The notes beneath the pieces are model-generated. The model searched no databases. It was not told the origin of the DNA and saw nothing but the letters and a program-made list of their open reading frames with translations. A stretch of DNA of 64,000 nucleotides, from positions 16,887,891 through 16,951,890 of the forward strand of contig OX336349.1 in assembly GCA_946902875.1 (NCBI GenBank), written 5' to 3'. This document shows, in pieces, positions 53,564 through 63,930 of this stretch. Every line of letters starts with the position of its first letter. The stretch's first letter is position 1. The DNA is from Nematopogon swammerdamellus. Lineage: Eukaryota; Arthropoda; Insecta; Lepidoptera; Adelidae. Both the position numbers and the translations under genes were made by a program.

Positions 53564-53970
53564 TATTCAGGACGAAGGGGCCTGTTGCCATATGTGTTGG
53601 TATTCAGGACGAAGGGGCCTGTTGCCATATGTTTTGGTATTCAGGACGAAGGGGCCTGTTGCCACATGCTTTGGTATTCAGGACGAAGGGGCCTGTTGCC
53701 ATATAATTTGGTATTCAGGACGAAGGGGCCTGTTGCCATGTTCTTTGGTATTCAGGACGAAGGGGCCTGTTGCCACATGCTTTGGTATTCAGGACGAAGG
53801 GGCCTGTTGCCATATAATTTGGTATTCAGGACGAAGGGGCCTGTTGCCATGTTCTTTGGTATTCAGGACGAAGGGGCCTGTTGCCGTGTTCTTTGGTATT
53901 CAGGACGAAGGGGCCTGTTGCCATATAATTTTGTATTCAGGACGAAGGGGCCTGTTGCCGCTATAATTAT
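53564..53970 (+). repeat. Minisatellite of element 2: 11 x 37 bp
   Basis: TATTCAGGACGAAGGGGCCT begins units at 53564, 53601, 53638 and so on to 53934, with an exact 37-bp step. Only the last ~10 bases vary. Variant order shows that units 3-5 equal units 6-8, i.e. a 111-bp higher-order duplication. Units contain a purine-rich GGACGAAGGGG followed by CCTGTTGCCATAT. Confidence 0.95.
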
Positions 53971-54072
53971 TGTATGTGAATAATTTAAAAAAAAAAAAAA
54001 ACTTATATGTATAAAATGGTTGTACCATTTACGTACGTACGAGGTCGTACATATTTAGCTTGGATGGCCGAC

Positions 54073-54420
54073 TGTTAGCAACATATGAATACCTGTTATT
54101 AATTATTTTACTAATTTAGAAGTATAATTTACTTTGGTTATCTAAGTTTTAACATTGTCTAAATCTAAAAGGAATGAAACGAAGGGCAGCGCCAAGATGG
54201 CGGATTATGTGGTTTTGACGAAAATCGTGGAGTTTGCCGAGTGTTAATGATTGTGATTAATCGTTGGTTGTATACCTGGATTTAAGGAATTATAAAGAGT
54301 GAGTACTCGATATAGTGTTTTATTCACAATTTACCTATACCTATTGCTAGAAGTACCACCAAAGGGAATCGCAATTCCCATTTCATCCTGAAATGCCATG
54401 AAATACGGCAGGTTCGTGCA
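54073..54420 (+). repeat. 3' LTR of element 2
   Basis: Copy of 47688..48035 without a difference that I can see. The sequence just before it (CTTGGATGGCCGAC) is not a convincing polypurine tract. Confidence 0.95.
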
Positions 54421-54424
54421 CTCG

Positions 54425-54490
54425 TAAGTGATATTGGCTGGTCGGAGCATGTGCGCGGGTCCCTCTGGCCCACCCATACAATTTACATCT
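54425..54490 (+). mobile_element. Family C SINE, right part of the split copy
   Basis: Continues the SINE from TAAGTGATATTGGCTGGTCG through CCACCCATACAATTTACAT. Confidence 0.8.
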
Positions 54491-54525
54491 GTCGCACAAA
54501 GGGTATAAAATTATTTTTTTTTCGA

Positions 54526-54640
54526 ATCGAAAAAAAGAGACAATCCGGTTGTAGAGCGTCGTCCCTGTCGCACAGAGACGTGCGAATTCGTGCGACAGAG
54601 ACAACTCTCTACAACCGGGTTGTCTCTTTCTAAAACCCGA
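54526..54640. mobile_element. Family F MITE
   Basis: AGAGACAATCCGGTTGTAGA at the left and CTACAACCGGGTTGTCTCTT at the right, with an inner palindrome around GTCGCAC...GTGCGAC and GAATTC in the centre (CGTGCGAATTCGTGCG). No ORF. Confidence 0.85.
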
Positions 54641-55096
54641 TGTGCATTATTTACTATCGTGTACTGTACAATGCTTGCGCTAAATTATAATGTGTTTCAG
54701 TTGTTAGAGAAGCCGTTTAATTTTTTAATTAATGCAATGTCAAGCCAGTTGTTCAATTGAGGTATAAATTACTATTTATAAATTAAATTAAATTGTTGTT
54801 GTGCCAGTCTTCGATCATGTCTACGCTGCCAGTACGCAAAGCTTATTCGCAGTAACTGGCCCTCAGGCGAACATAACTGGCGCTTGCTTGTTTACACTGA
54901 CCTCGCGTGGCGGCGGCGCCTGGGAACTCGGTGCCGTCAAATTCTTTTATAATTCACTAGCTTGGGATTTTATTTTGAAGTTCAAACGAGTTTACATTAC
55001 TGGCTCGGCTTTACTTCGGCCAGTTATTTAGGTAGGACTAATTTAATAAAGCGGCTGAACCGTGGACTACTTACTTCAATTACCGAGTGACCTAGC
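54641..55096. other. Unannotated stretch
   Basis: A 76-codon frame (54801..55031) in a GC-richer patch has no motif. Confidence 0.4.
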
Positions 55097-55152
55097 ATGT
55101 AATATTTTTACCTCTTTTATCATTTATGTTAAAAGAGGTAAAAATATTACAT
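55097..55152. repeat. Perfect 23-bp-arm hairpin
   Basis: Arms 55097..55119 and 55130..55152 are exact complements (ATTTTTACCTCTTTTA core) with a 10-base loop. Confidence 0.9.
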
Positions 55153-55302
55153 TTACCCAAAAAAAAAAATGTTTTGCATTTAGAGTTGTTTTAATTAAGT
55201 ACACGCCTGTTTCCCAGTCACAAATTGAAATTAGTGAACCAATAAGAGAGATAGAGAAAGAACATGTGTAATGTACATTTAAACACAGAAGAATTATATA
55301 GA

Positions 55303-55550
55303 CATGCTGTATCCCGACAATCGAGGTAAGCAGAGTAATCGGAGTTGTGCTGCACTATTGTAAATTACAGCACAATCACAACACCGACCACCACGTCGGT
55401 GTTGTGCTGTTTAGCAAAGTATTCGGACAAGATAACTATCAAGCAGCAAGTAAGGCACGAAGACCCACCCTCTGCATGACGCGGTGGAAGACCCTTGCCA
55501 CGGTGAAAGGTGGTTATCCTGTCGCCCTTTAGCACGGCATCTTGTTTATA
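55303..55550 (+). repeat. Family A repeat with internal rearrangement
   Basis: ATGCTGTATCCCGACAATCG to CTTTAGCACGGCATCTTG. The ACAACACCGACCACCACGTC block is followed by GGTGTTGTGCTG, giving a short local inverted repeat. Confidence 0.85.
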
Positions 55551-55984
55551 TTTATAAATTATAGACTTACTCCTTAAATACGACATAGTTCTAAATTAGG
55601 TCGATAATTGCACACCCAACAGGAACCAACACCTGGAGCTTGCAGCTAATTAGAAAGTCTAAAACTAGGTCTAACAAGATCGATTACAGCTGCAAGACGG
55701 GGATTTAAGTCGGGGAAACTTAGTCGAGTTTTAAGTTGGGTAACTCAAGTTCCCGAGTAACTTGGTTCTACATACCTCAAGTTGGAAAACATATGTAAGT
55801 TTAAATTGCATTGCGGGCGAATCTCCGCGGGGGGTAGAGAGACTAAACACCCTTTTGCTGTCGACATGGGCTTTTGAGAACCCATCGGTGGAACTGTCTT
55901 CCGGCGAGTGTGCTTCCCGAATCCTTTAACCTGGATGTCTTCAAACGTCGTATTAACACGTAGATAGCCTAGCAACCATTCAAA
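55551..55984. other. Unannotated stretch
   Basis: Nothing recognised. Confidence 0.4.
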
Positions 55985-56095
55985 TCTGCCGACATGGTGC
56001 ATAGCGTGGTTTCGCAAGGAGAGGTGATTTTGGCTCTGTCGACTGCAACATTGGTCCCTCGTTCGGCACAGCCACCCATGTTGTTTACATAAAAA
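55985..56095 (+). mobile_element. Family C SINE 3' end, divergent
   Basis: GGAGAGGTGATTTTGGCTC, GGCACAGCCACCCATGTTG and TTTACATAAAAAAAGAA match the C tail region. Confidence 0.5.
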
Positions 56096-56204
56096 AAGAA
56101 TAATCTATAGAAGTGGATAGCTTTTTCAGATGTGTTTGTAAAATTTTCGGGTTCGCCATTGTATAACGTGGGTTAAGAGTAACACACGGACATACAGTCA
56201 CACT

Positions 56205-56335
56205 TTATGTTACCACCGTACTGGGCAAGAGATGGCCGCATAGCAGCCTCGACTGTGTTCGCCTCTAGTCAAGTACAAGCAGCAATCCGAAGGTAAATCT
56301 CCGGTATGGCATTTTCTTGAAGGTGATTTTTTTTA
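56205..56335 (+). mobile_element. Family C SINE fragment
   Basis: GTTACCACCGTACTGGGCAA, GATGGCCGCATAGCAGCCTC and ATCTCCGGTATGGCATTTTC match 9002..9112. Confidence 0.75.
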
Positions 56336-56339
56336 TGAA

Positions 56340-56905
56340 CAGTCCGTTCCGATGACTATTCCCAAAAGTCCAATAAAAGATGAGAAACAACCAATAAGAT
56401 GAATCGTCGCGAAACCACGCTCAGAGAGGCACGACATTAGTTATACGGGTGTAAAAACGGCGAGAACATTAAATTTAGGAAATGATTATTGGGATCAAGA
56501 GTAACAAAAAAGTCTAATAACTTTTTTCTAAATTCCCTTTAAATAAAAAGTTACAATTTTCATACAAACTAATTGATTATTTTAGTGTAAAAATGCGCTA
56601 ATGACAACAGGGCGGCGCAGAGGGGGAAGAGCGGGTGAGACGTGAGCGCCTCGGACGGAGGTGTTGGCGGGAGGGGCGGGGATTAGCTTTGTGAGTGGAG
56701 GACTGGAGGTCGGCAGGCGGAGGGTGCGGAGCGGCAACAACGCGTTAAATTACACTAGACGAAAACGTAAATTAAAAAAATTCATATCTCGAAAACTAGA
56801 CACTTTAGAGAAAAACTTTATTTGCTTTTTTGTCTAGGAAAAACATGAGGATTGCGCTGGCGAAATTAATGTACTCGCCGTTTTAACACCCTGTATTGTT
56901 TTTAG
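56340..56905. other. Unannotated stretch
   Basis: Includes a G-rich section at 56608..56735. Nothing recognised. Confidence 0.4.
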
Positions 56906-57518
56906 GTTTCCGTATCCCGTACGGAAGCCTATTACTAAGCCTACGCTTTCTGTCTGTCTGTCTGTCTGTCCTACTGCTGTATCTTTGGAACCGTAATAGG
57001 TAGGCGGTTGAAACTTTCACAGAATATTAGTTACTATGGCGCATATAACAACAAATAAGAAAAATAAGAAAATGTTAAAAATTAAGGGCGGCTGCCATAC
57101 AACAAACGTACAATAAAATCTATTAGTCACACTATTGAATAATAGATGGCGCCACAGGCTTTTATACATTGCAATGTTGACAGACAAAAGATAGGCGGAT
57201 AATAGCGGATAGATATTCTTGAATATTTACTTTTTCGAAATTTGAAAAGACAATTTCATTTTGGTTTTTCTTTTTTTCATGACCGTTTTCACATTGACGT
57301 ATTTTATTTTGAAATATGACATCTTTGTTTATGTTGCATTTGTGGGCATAATTGTTACCACGGTTCTGATTGTTTCCAGGGTTACGGTTACTTCCTTGGT
57401 TACCGCTGTTACTTCCTTGGTTACCGTCGTTATTTCCTTGGTTACGATTTTTGTACCAACAATCTAGATACGGATAGATACGGAAACCTCCGTGCGCGAG
57501 TAAAACTCGCACTTAACA
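56906..57518 (+). repeat. Family E element with 21-bp minisatellite
   Basis: Starts TTAGGTTTCCGTATCCCGTA and TTACTAAGCCTACGC, ends GGAAACCTCCGTGCGCGAGT and AAAACTCGCACTTAA. The interior at 57381..57450 has GTTACTTCCTTGGTTACC-type units. On minus these encode an Asn/Gly/Gln-rich GNQGSN pattern, probably a by-product of the repeat. Confidence 0.7.
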
Positions 57519-57627
57519 GATTTTTATTTGGATCAACTCTCGAACGTGTTAATTTTGGAAGTACGAAAAAATAAACAGTAGGTATAACTGAACATTTAAA
57601 TTATTGTTTACATTACACTATAAAAGG

Positions 57628-57965
57628 GTACCGTGTGGGGCCGGTACTTAAAAAGAATAGCCCCACTGCATCTCTCCCCATGCATGTCGCAAAAGGCGAC
57701 TAAGGGATAAGGACAAGATGCCGCGCTAAAGGGCGACAGGCTTGCCACCTCTCACCTTGGCACGGTACTTCCGCCGAGTCATGCATCAGGTGGGTCTTTG
57801 TGCCTTACTTGCTGCTTGATCTATTGAATCTTGTTCGAATACTTTGCGAAACGTGGTGTTCGGTGTTGTGCTGTAATTTACCAGAGTTCTTGCAGCACAA
57901 CACCGATTACACTGCTTACCCCGATTGTCGGGATTCAGCGTGTGTGATATGTATGTATGTATGTA
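57628..57965 (-). repeat. Family A repeat, full length
   Basis: From GTACCGTGTGGGGCCGGTAC to GGATTCAGCGTGTGTGATAT and a (GTAT)n tail. It parallels 61307..61641 over its whole length. Confidence 0.9.
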
Positions 57966-58387
57966 TGTACTATAAAGGGAACGGAACAAAGTTTTTACAA
58001 CAGTAAAAAAATTATGAATAGTTTTTATGTTACACGACCCCACCACACATTTAAAAAAGAATTATTTCCGCTAACACCCGAAGCGGCTCGGCTTGGGCGG
58101 GGAAATTTTATTACGATAGAATTAATTCCCACCAAAGAGCTTCACTTGAAGTTATTTCGCAGAAATTAAGTCTATATTCAAATTTCATTGAGCTGGAAAA
58201 GTTAAAATTAATTTTTGCTGATGAAATTTTTGGAGAAAAATTGCACAGATGTGGCTATTGTTTTCCACGACCGTTATTTTACTACTAGACATCATATGAT
58301 AATGACGTCAAAAGAGTAATAATAAAGACGGAAGCTATTAAAATAAAACAAACTAATGACATAATAAATGTAGAGAAAGTTACCGAT
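57966..58387. other. Unannotated stretch
   Basis: Nothing recognised. Confidence 0.4.
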
Positions 58388-58470
58388 TTTTTTTTCCTTT
58401 TATGGAAACTGACTTCATGTCGGTTATACTGAAGACGGAAAACGCGAACTATTTACATAGCCGTTTCGTT
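58388..58470 (-). mobile_element. Family B SINE, internally deleted
   Basis: T-run, TTATGGAAACTGAC, then a jump to ATGTCGGTTATACTGAAGAC and ACTATTTACATAGCCGTTTC. Confidence 0.7.
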
Positions 58471-59068
58471 GAACCTGGCACTCCGGCTTGAGCTGGCAGC
58501 GCGTTACCAATTCCGCCAGTGAGACTGCGTCTGATTCGAATTTCAAGAAGTGTACCGCCAATATCACTCACCAGACATATTCAGTTTTAATATACCTATG
58601 TAAAACTTCATCTATCAATGCAGACTGATAGCTTTTTAAAAACAGGATTTGATTAACTTTGCTCGATAGAAAAAAATCATGAACATGCCTCTGAATTTAG
58701 TCATAAAAACGTATTTAAGGCAACGTGGCCAAATCAAGGCTTTGGAAAAAATCTATTTTATTTGTTGAATATATATATCTAAATCCGCAGCTTTTTTATT
58801 TTTTTGTTTCGATCCGTAGTTTTGGAATAAAAAAATAAAAACCGAATTTTTGATTGGTTGATTGTGTTGCATCCTACTCCAACCAGCGAAAGCGGCGCCT
58901 TGAAAGAAGAGTACGGGTGAATACGGGTTGACAGGGCCGTAAGGCACCATGTAGGCTTTCTTTTTAGGTCTTATTACTCCAACCACAAGGCCCGTTTCAC
59001 GCATTTCACGCACCACGGCACGGGAACAAATGGGGTACAGTATGTGTGAACAGTAACATACTTTAAAC
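58471..59068. other. Unannotated stretch
   Basis: A 106-codon minus frame (58753..59073) has no recognised motif. Confidence 0.4.
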
Positions 59069-59171
59069 ACCACTGCCTGCGCACGGCACGGCAGTCGTGA
59101 TATTCCGCGACGTGTGAAATGAAGCTACGAGTGTACACAACGCAACACCGTGCACACCATTTTATATTTAT

Positions 59172-59420
59172 AAAGCTACTAGCTTTTGCCCGCGACTTCG
59201 CTCGCGTGAAATTCGTATTTAAAAAGAATAAAGTAACTAAGTCCGCTACCGTACCTTTATTTCGGCGGGCGCAACAATTCGGTTTGTATGATAGCCAATC
59301 TTTGCGTAACCGTAACTGAATTTTCTGTGTCCCGTATAATCAAATGTGCTTGTACTAGGTTTCATCGAATTCGGATGATCGGTTTAAGAGTTATGGAGGA
59401 ACATACATACAAACACACAG
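59172..59420 (+). repeat. Family H-like repeat inside the first array unit
   Basis: CTAGCTTTTGCCCGCGACTT and TTCATCGAATTCGGATGATC plus GGTTTAAGAGTTATGGAGGA are related to, but distinct from, family H at 28780. Confidence 0.6.
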
Positions 59421-59732
59421 AAAAGATTTCTAAAAATCGTAAATTTAGTTTTAGTGTCATCCATAGAGTCTATAGACGCAGCGCGCCATAAAACAAAGCA
59501 ACTTACTCCTTAATCTTTAATCTTGTTTTTTGCTTTTAAAAGAGACTTGAACTCATAGTGACCGGTAAAAATAATCTTGTAAGCGCTTATAAGTCTAAAT
59601 ATAAGAGTAAGTGTACTTGTAGTCAAAACAGCCTCTTACCATTCTATTAAAAGTGCAGTAGTAAATACCAGAATCGTTATAGGAGTTTTATAAGTGCAAT
59701 TCCTATAAGATATGCGTTCTAGAATAATTTTG
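59421..59732. other. Unannotated stretch
   Basis: Part of the ~1.9-kb interruption of the first array unit. Nothing recognised. Confidence 0.4.
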
Positions 59733-61048
59733 CTTGTCGGCAGTGGCGGCTGGTGACCTATGGGACTGGGTGTGCGCTAGCTACTTAGTACTATACCCAA
59801 ACGTGAATCTAATGGATACCGCAGTCTTGACTTATTTGCAAAAATTATGTACCCACCCAGCGTCCTAATTGCTCGAAGAACCAAAGCGACACTTCACTGC
59901 GCGCGCAGTGGCCACGAGCGAGCCGCGCCTCGCGCGCACCCGCGCGCGAGGCGTGCCCTGCGCGGCGCGCGCGCCCGCGCCCGCCCGGCCAGACAGCGTG
60001 CGGTACTGATATTAATGTTTGTGTCGCGTCGGTGTCGCGTCCTTGCCGCGCCGGGCAATGAAGAAAACTTCACAATGTACATGTTAACTGACGAAAAGTC
60101 GTTCAAACTGCTAAAAAACGGATTTGCAAAACATCCCGGCGCGTCGGCGGCGCGGCGATTGTCGGTCGACCGACGCGTCACGCGACGACGGGTCTCGCCC
60201 CGAACTGAGAAGGCGCGGCGCGCCAAACAACGCCTGCCTAGCTCTTTGGGTGATTCCATTTTTTGACTTTAACTAAAATAGTGAAATATTTTCGTAACGC
60301 ATTAATGTTTGTCGTAACATTCGAATATTTTATAAATTACCATTCGAATTTGTATCAAATCGATATTCGAATAATTCAAATATTCAATTGCAAACTCGAT
60401 CTGTTATATATAAGAAACAACCCATATTCCAAAAATGGACTCGCCTGTCGAGTCGTGCAACAGCGTACATACATGTAGGTACTTAGCGCTTGTGTGTATC
60501 TTCGACCCAGAGCACCCCAGAGTTTGGATCGCCCCCGCCGCGCCCGCGCGCTCCCGCCCGCACGTGCCCGCGGTCGGGTTCACGTTCTCGGCTTACTTCG
60601 GCTCATCGTCGGCTGCGGTCGCGACGTGTCGCACGCGCGTCTATCCACAATATACTGTCCTTCTTTTTCCGTCGTGTGTCACACGCAGAACGCAACCTTG
60701 TTCCACACATAATCGTATGAAGAGTGTTTTGTTTCACGCGGCGGGGCAGCGGCGTTAGACATTTTCTCATAGTATCAATACAAGAGACGTTCGCGGTGTT
60801 TTCTAATGCACTCGGCGGCGGCGAGCTCGGCGGCGATACGTAGTATGTAGTACTTATTACGTACAGCAAAATCGTGCCTTGTTGTCTAGGAAATAGGAAC
60901 GAATTCAGTTTGATATTTTTACTTCGATCGGTGATATTCATGGAAATGTTTAATATTTTAATTTGTTTATTTCTTTCGGGTGAAGGCGCTGTTTTGTGGT
61001 AGTGCGGCGCACGAGTGCACTTAAGGGCCAGCCGCCACTGCTTGTCGG
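59733..61048. mobile_element. hAT-like non-autonomous element with 8-bp TSD
   Basis: CTTGTCGG flanks both sides exactly (59733..59740, 61041..61048). The 1300-bp element starts CAGTGGCGGCTGG and ends CCAGCCGCCACTG, perfect 13-bp inverted repeats. An 8-bp duplication and CAGTGGCGG-type ends are hAT features. The interior has two very GC- and CpG-rich patches (59895..60000, 60140..60240 and about 60525..60650). Open frames there (59847..60266, 60435..60758) have no hAT transposase motif. Confidence 0.85.
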
Positions 61049-61295
61049 GTATCCGTTCCAGATTTATTATTAGTATTGATACACACACACCACCACACCA
61101 CACACTCATATATAAAATGGCTGCGTTAAAACACTAACCGGCCATTACTGCCACCACAGAAAGGGTTGAAACGGCACTCGTTTGCCGCGTCTCTTTCAAC
61201 CCTCATTCAGAAACAGGCAACGAGACCCGGCATGCCTCAACAACCGCTCGCCATTACATAAACGAGCAACATTAGCGTTCACGTATTTTAAGCTT

Positions 61296-61652
61296 TAAAA
61301 TGAAACTGTACTGTGTGGGGCCGGTACTTAAAAAGAATAGCCCCACTGCATCTCTCCCCGTGCATGTCGTAAAAGGCGACTAAGGGATAAGGACAAGATA
61401 CCGTGCTAAAGGGCGACAGGCTCGCCACCTCTCACCTTGGCACGGTACTTCCACCAAGTCATGCAGCAGGTGGTTCTTCGTGCCTTACTTGCTGCTTGAT
61501 CGATCGATGTCTTGTTCGAATACTTTGCGAAACGTGTTGGTCGGTGTTGTGCTGTAATTTAGCAGAGTTCTTGCAGCACAACACCGATTGCTCTGCTTAC
61601 CCCGATTGTCGGGATTCAGCGTGTGTGATATGTATGTAATGTAAAATGAAAC
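61296..61652 (-). mobile_element. Family A insertion with 11-bp TSD in an array unit
   Basis: TAAAATGAAAC at 61296..61306 and again at 61642..61652 flanks a 335-bp copy, where the other array units have this sequence once. This defines both ends (TGTACTGTGTGGGG... and ...GATATGTATGTAATG) and a duplication length typical of retroposition. Confidence 0.9.
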
Positions 61653-63520
61653 AAAAGGAATATTGCAGGCGGGCAAGATTGTTTCTAAAGACAAGGGACA
61701 CTCATCCGGCCTCCTGTAACAAGGACGTAGCCATAATGTTATCGAGGGTGGGGCAAGCAACACAGCTCATTAGACAAAACTACTTAAACGAATGTATTTA
61801 AGACGATATCCATAGCTGGCTGCTTTGCATAGAAAAATGTCGTAAGTCGGTGTTGTTTTTTAATTTAAAAAAAATTATGATAATAACATTTAAAAATCTA
61901 CAACAATTCACTACGTGCGCACGGCACGGGAGTCGTGCCGTGCCGCGACGTGTGAAATGAGGCTATGAGTGTACACAACGCAACACCATGCACACCATTT
62001 TATATTTATAAATCTATACACCCACTCATATATAAAATGGCTGTGTTAAAACACTAACCGGCCATTACTGCCACCACAGAAAGGGTTGAAACGGCACTCG
62101 TTTGCCGCGTCTCTTTCAACCCTCATTCAGAACGAGCAACGAGGCCCGGCATGCCTCAACAACCGCTCGCCATTACATAAACGACCAACATTAGCGTTCA
62201 CGTATTTTAAGCTTTAAAATGAAACAAAAGGAATATTGCAGGCGGGCAAGATTGTTTCTAAAGACAAGGGACACTCATCCTGCCTCCTGTAACAAGGACG
62301 CAGCCATAATGTTATCGAGGGTGGGGCAAGCAACACAGCTCATTAGACAAAACTACTTCAACGAATGTATTTAAGACGATATCCATAGCTGGCTGCTTTG
62401 CATAGAAAAAGGTTGTAAGTCGGTGTTGTTTTTTAATTTAAAAAAAAATTATAATAACATTTAAAAATCTACAACAATTCACTACGTGCGCACGGCACGG
62501 GAGTCGTACCGTGCCGCGACGTGTGAAATGAGGCTATGAGTGTACACAACGCAACACCATGCACACCATTTTATATTTATAAATCTATACACCCACTCAT
62601 ATATAAAATGGCTGTGTTAAAACACTAACCGGCCATTACTGCCACCACAGAAAGGGTTGAAACGGCACTCGTTTGCCGCGTCTCTTTCAACCCTCATTCA
62701 GAACGAGCAACGAGGCCCGGCATGCTCAACAACCGCTCGCCATTACATAAACGACCAACATTAGCGTTCACGTATTTTAAGCTTTAAAATGAAACAAAAG
62801 GAATATTGCAGGCGGGCAAGATTGTTTCTAAAGACAAGGGACACTCATCCTGCCTCCTGTAACAAGGACGCAGCCATAATGTTATCGAGGGTGGGGCGAG
62901 CAACACAGCTCATTAGACAAAACTACTTCAACGAATGTATTTAAGACGATATCCATAGCTGGCTGCTTTGCATAGAAAAAGGTCGTAAGTCGGTGTTGTT
63001 TTTTAATTAAAAAAAAATAATGATAATAACCTTTAAAAATCTACAACAATTCACTACGTGCGCACGGCACGGGAGTCGTGCCGTGCCGCGACGTGTGAAA
63101 TGAGGCTATGAGTGTACACAACGCAACACCATGCACACCATTTTATATTTATAAATCTATACACCCACTCATATATAAAATGGCTGTGTTAAAACACTAA
63201 CCGGCCATTACTGCCACCACAGAAAGGGTTGAAACGGCACTCGTTTGCCGCGTCTCTTTCAACCCTCATTCAGAAACAGGCAACGAGACCCGGCATGCCT
63301 CAACAACCGCTCGCCATTACATAAACGAGCAACATTAGCGTTCACGTATTTTAAGCTTTAAAATGAAACAAAAGGAATATTGCAGGCGAGCAAGATTGTT
63401 TCTAAAGACAAGGGACACTCATCCTGCCTCCTGTAACAAGGACGCAGCCATAATGTTATCGAGGGTGGGGCGAGCAACACAGCTCATTAGACAAAACTAC
63501 TTCTACGAATGTATTTAAGA

Positions 63521-63701
63521 TAAATTTTAAGAATCTTTTCCTATCCTTAGTGAAGTAATTATTCATTTATATTGCGTGCTACATAATGTTAACTCCCCAC
63601 TTCTCTATCTCTCTCTCTCTCTCGTCATTTAGTTGATGGTGTTGAACAACAGAACCACTGATTAATGTACATAATATGTAAGTATATTATATACATATTT
63701 T
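63521..63701. repeat. Flank with (CT)n microsatellite
   Basis: Contains TCTCTATCTCTCTCTCTCTC at about 63603..63622. Otherwise nothing recognised. Confidence 0.7.
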
Positions 63702-63930
63702 ACCTATAATAAAATCCAACGTCTGCTTTCTGTCTGAGTGTCTGAGTGTATGTCTGTCTGTCCGCTTATATCTCGAGAACCACTGAACCGATTTTAATAA
63801 CACAAAATTCTACGGATAGCTTGATTCTTCCCATCAACTATAGGCTACTTACTATCACGCTAAATGGCTTATGAGGTTAGCAGTGAAGTGAAATTTGAGA
63901 GCGGGCGGAGCCGCGAGCACAGCTAGTACA
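63702..63930 (-). repeat. Family H interspersed repeat, inverted
   Basis: CCTATAATAAAATCCAACGT to GCGGAGCCGCGAGCACAGCT is the reverse complement of 28780..28995. Confidence 0.8.

Larger units (their letters stand above)
47684..54424 (+). mobile_element. LTR element 2: Ty3/gypsy retrotransposon, intact
   Basis: LTRs at 47688..48035 and 54073..54420 (348 bp, TG...CA) are identical as far as I can read. CTCG flanks both sides (47684..47687, 54421..54424). One long frame encodes gag and pol in Ty3/gypsy order with no stop. No env. The combination of a possible offset tRNA-Leu primer site and repeats near the 3' LTR suggests the micropia/mdg3 group (inference). Identical LTRs and an open frame make this a candidate for recent activity. 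Confidence 0.95.
59069..63520. repeat. Tandem array of ~572-bp units
   Basis: Units begin CACTACGTGCGCACGGCACG at 61909, 62480 and 63052. An earlier unit is split: its start is 59069..59171 and it resumes near 61084. The last unit is cut at 63520. Each unit holds GCACGGCACG...CGTGCCGTGC (a hairpin) and GGGTTGAAA...TTTCAACCC (a second hairpin), and no ORF above background. Units differ by few substitutions. Confidence 0.9.

Noticed and set aside
53564..53970. CRISPR-like array of evenly spaced repeats
   Set aside because: Units are contiguous 37-bp repeats with no unique spacers; variable ends recur in a fixed order. It is a minisatellite within an LTR element.
53540..53983. 147-codon repetitive protein on plus
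   Set aside because: The 37-bp unit is not a multiple of three and lacks stops, so open frames arise in more than one frame.
29234..54424. Envelope gene making either LTR element retrovirus-like
   Set aside because: No third ORF with a signal peptide or membrane segment lies between pol and the 3' LTR in either element.
57162..57512. Asn/Gly-rich secreted or structural protein
   Set aside because: The repeated peptide comes from a 21-bp minisatellite inside a family E repeat, with no supporting start context or domain.
59847..60758. Host gene with GC-rich coding exons
   Set aside because: Frames overlap on both strands, lack motifs and lie within a hAT-like element; composition alone explains them.
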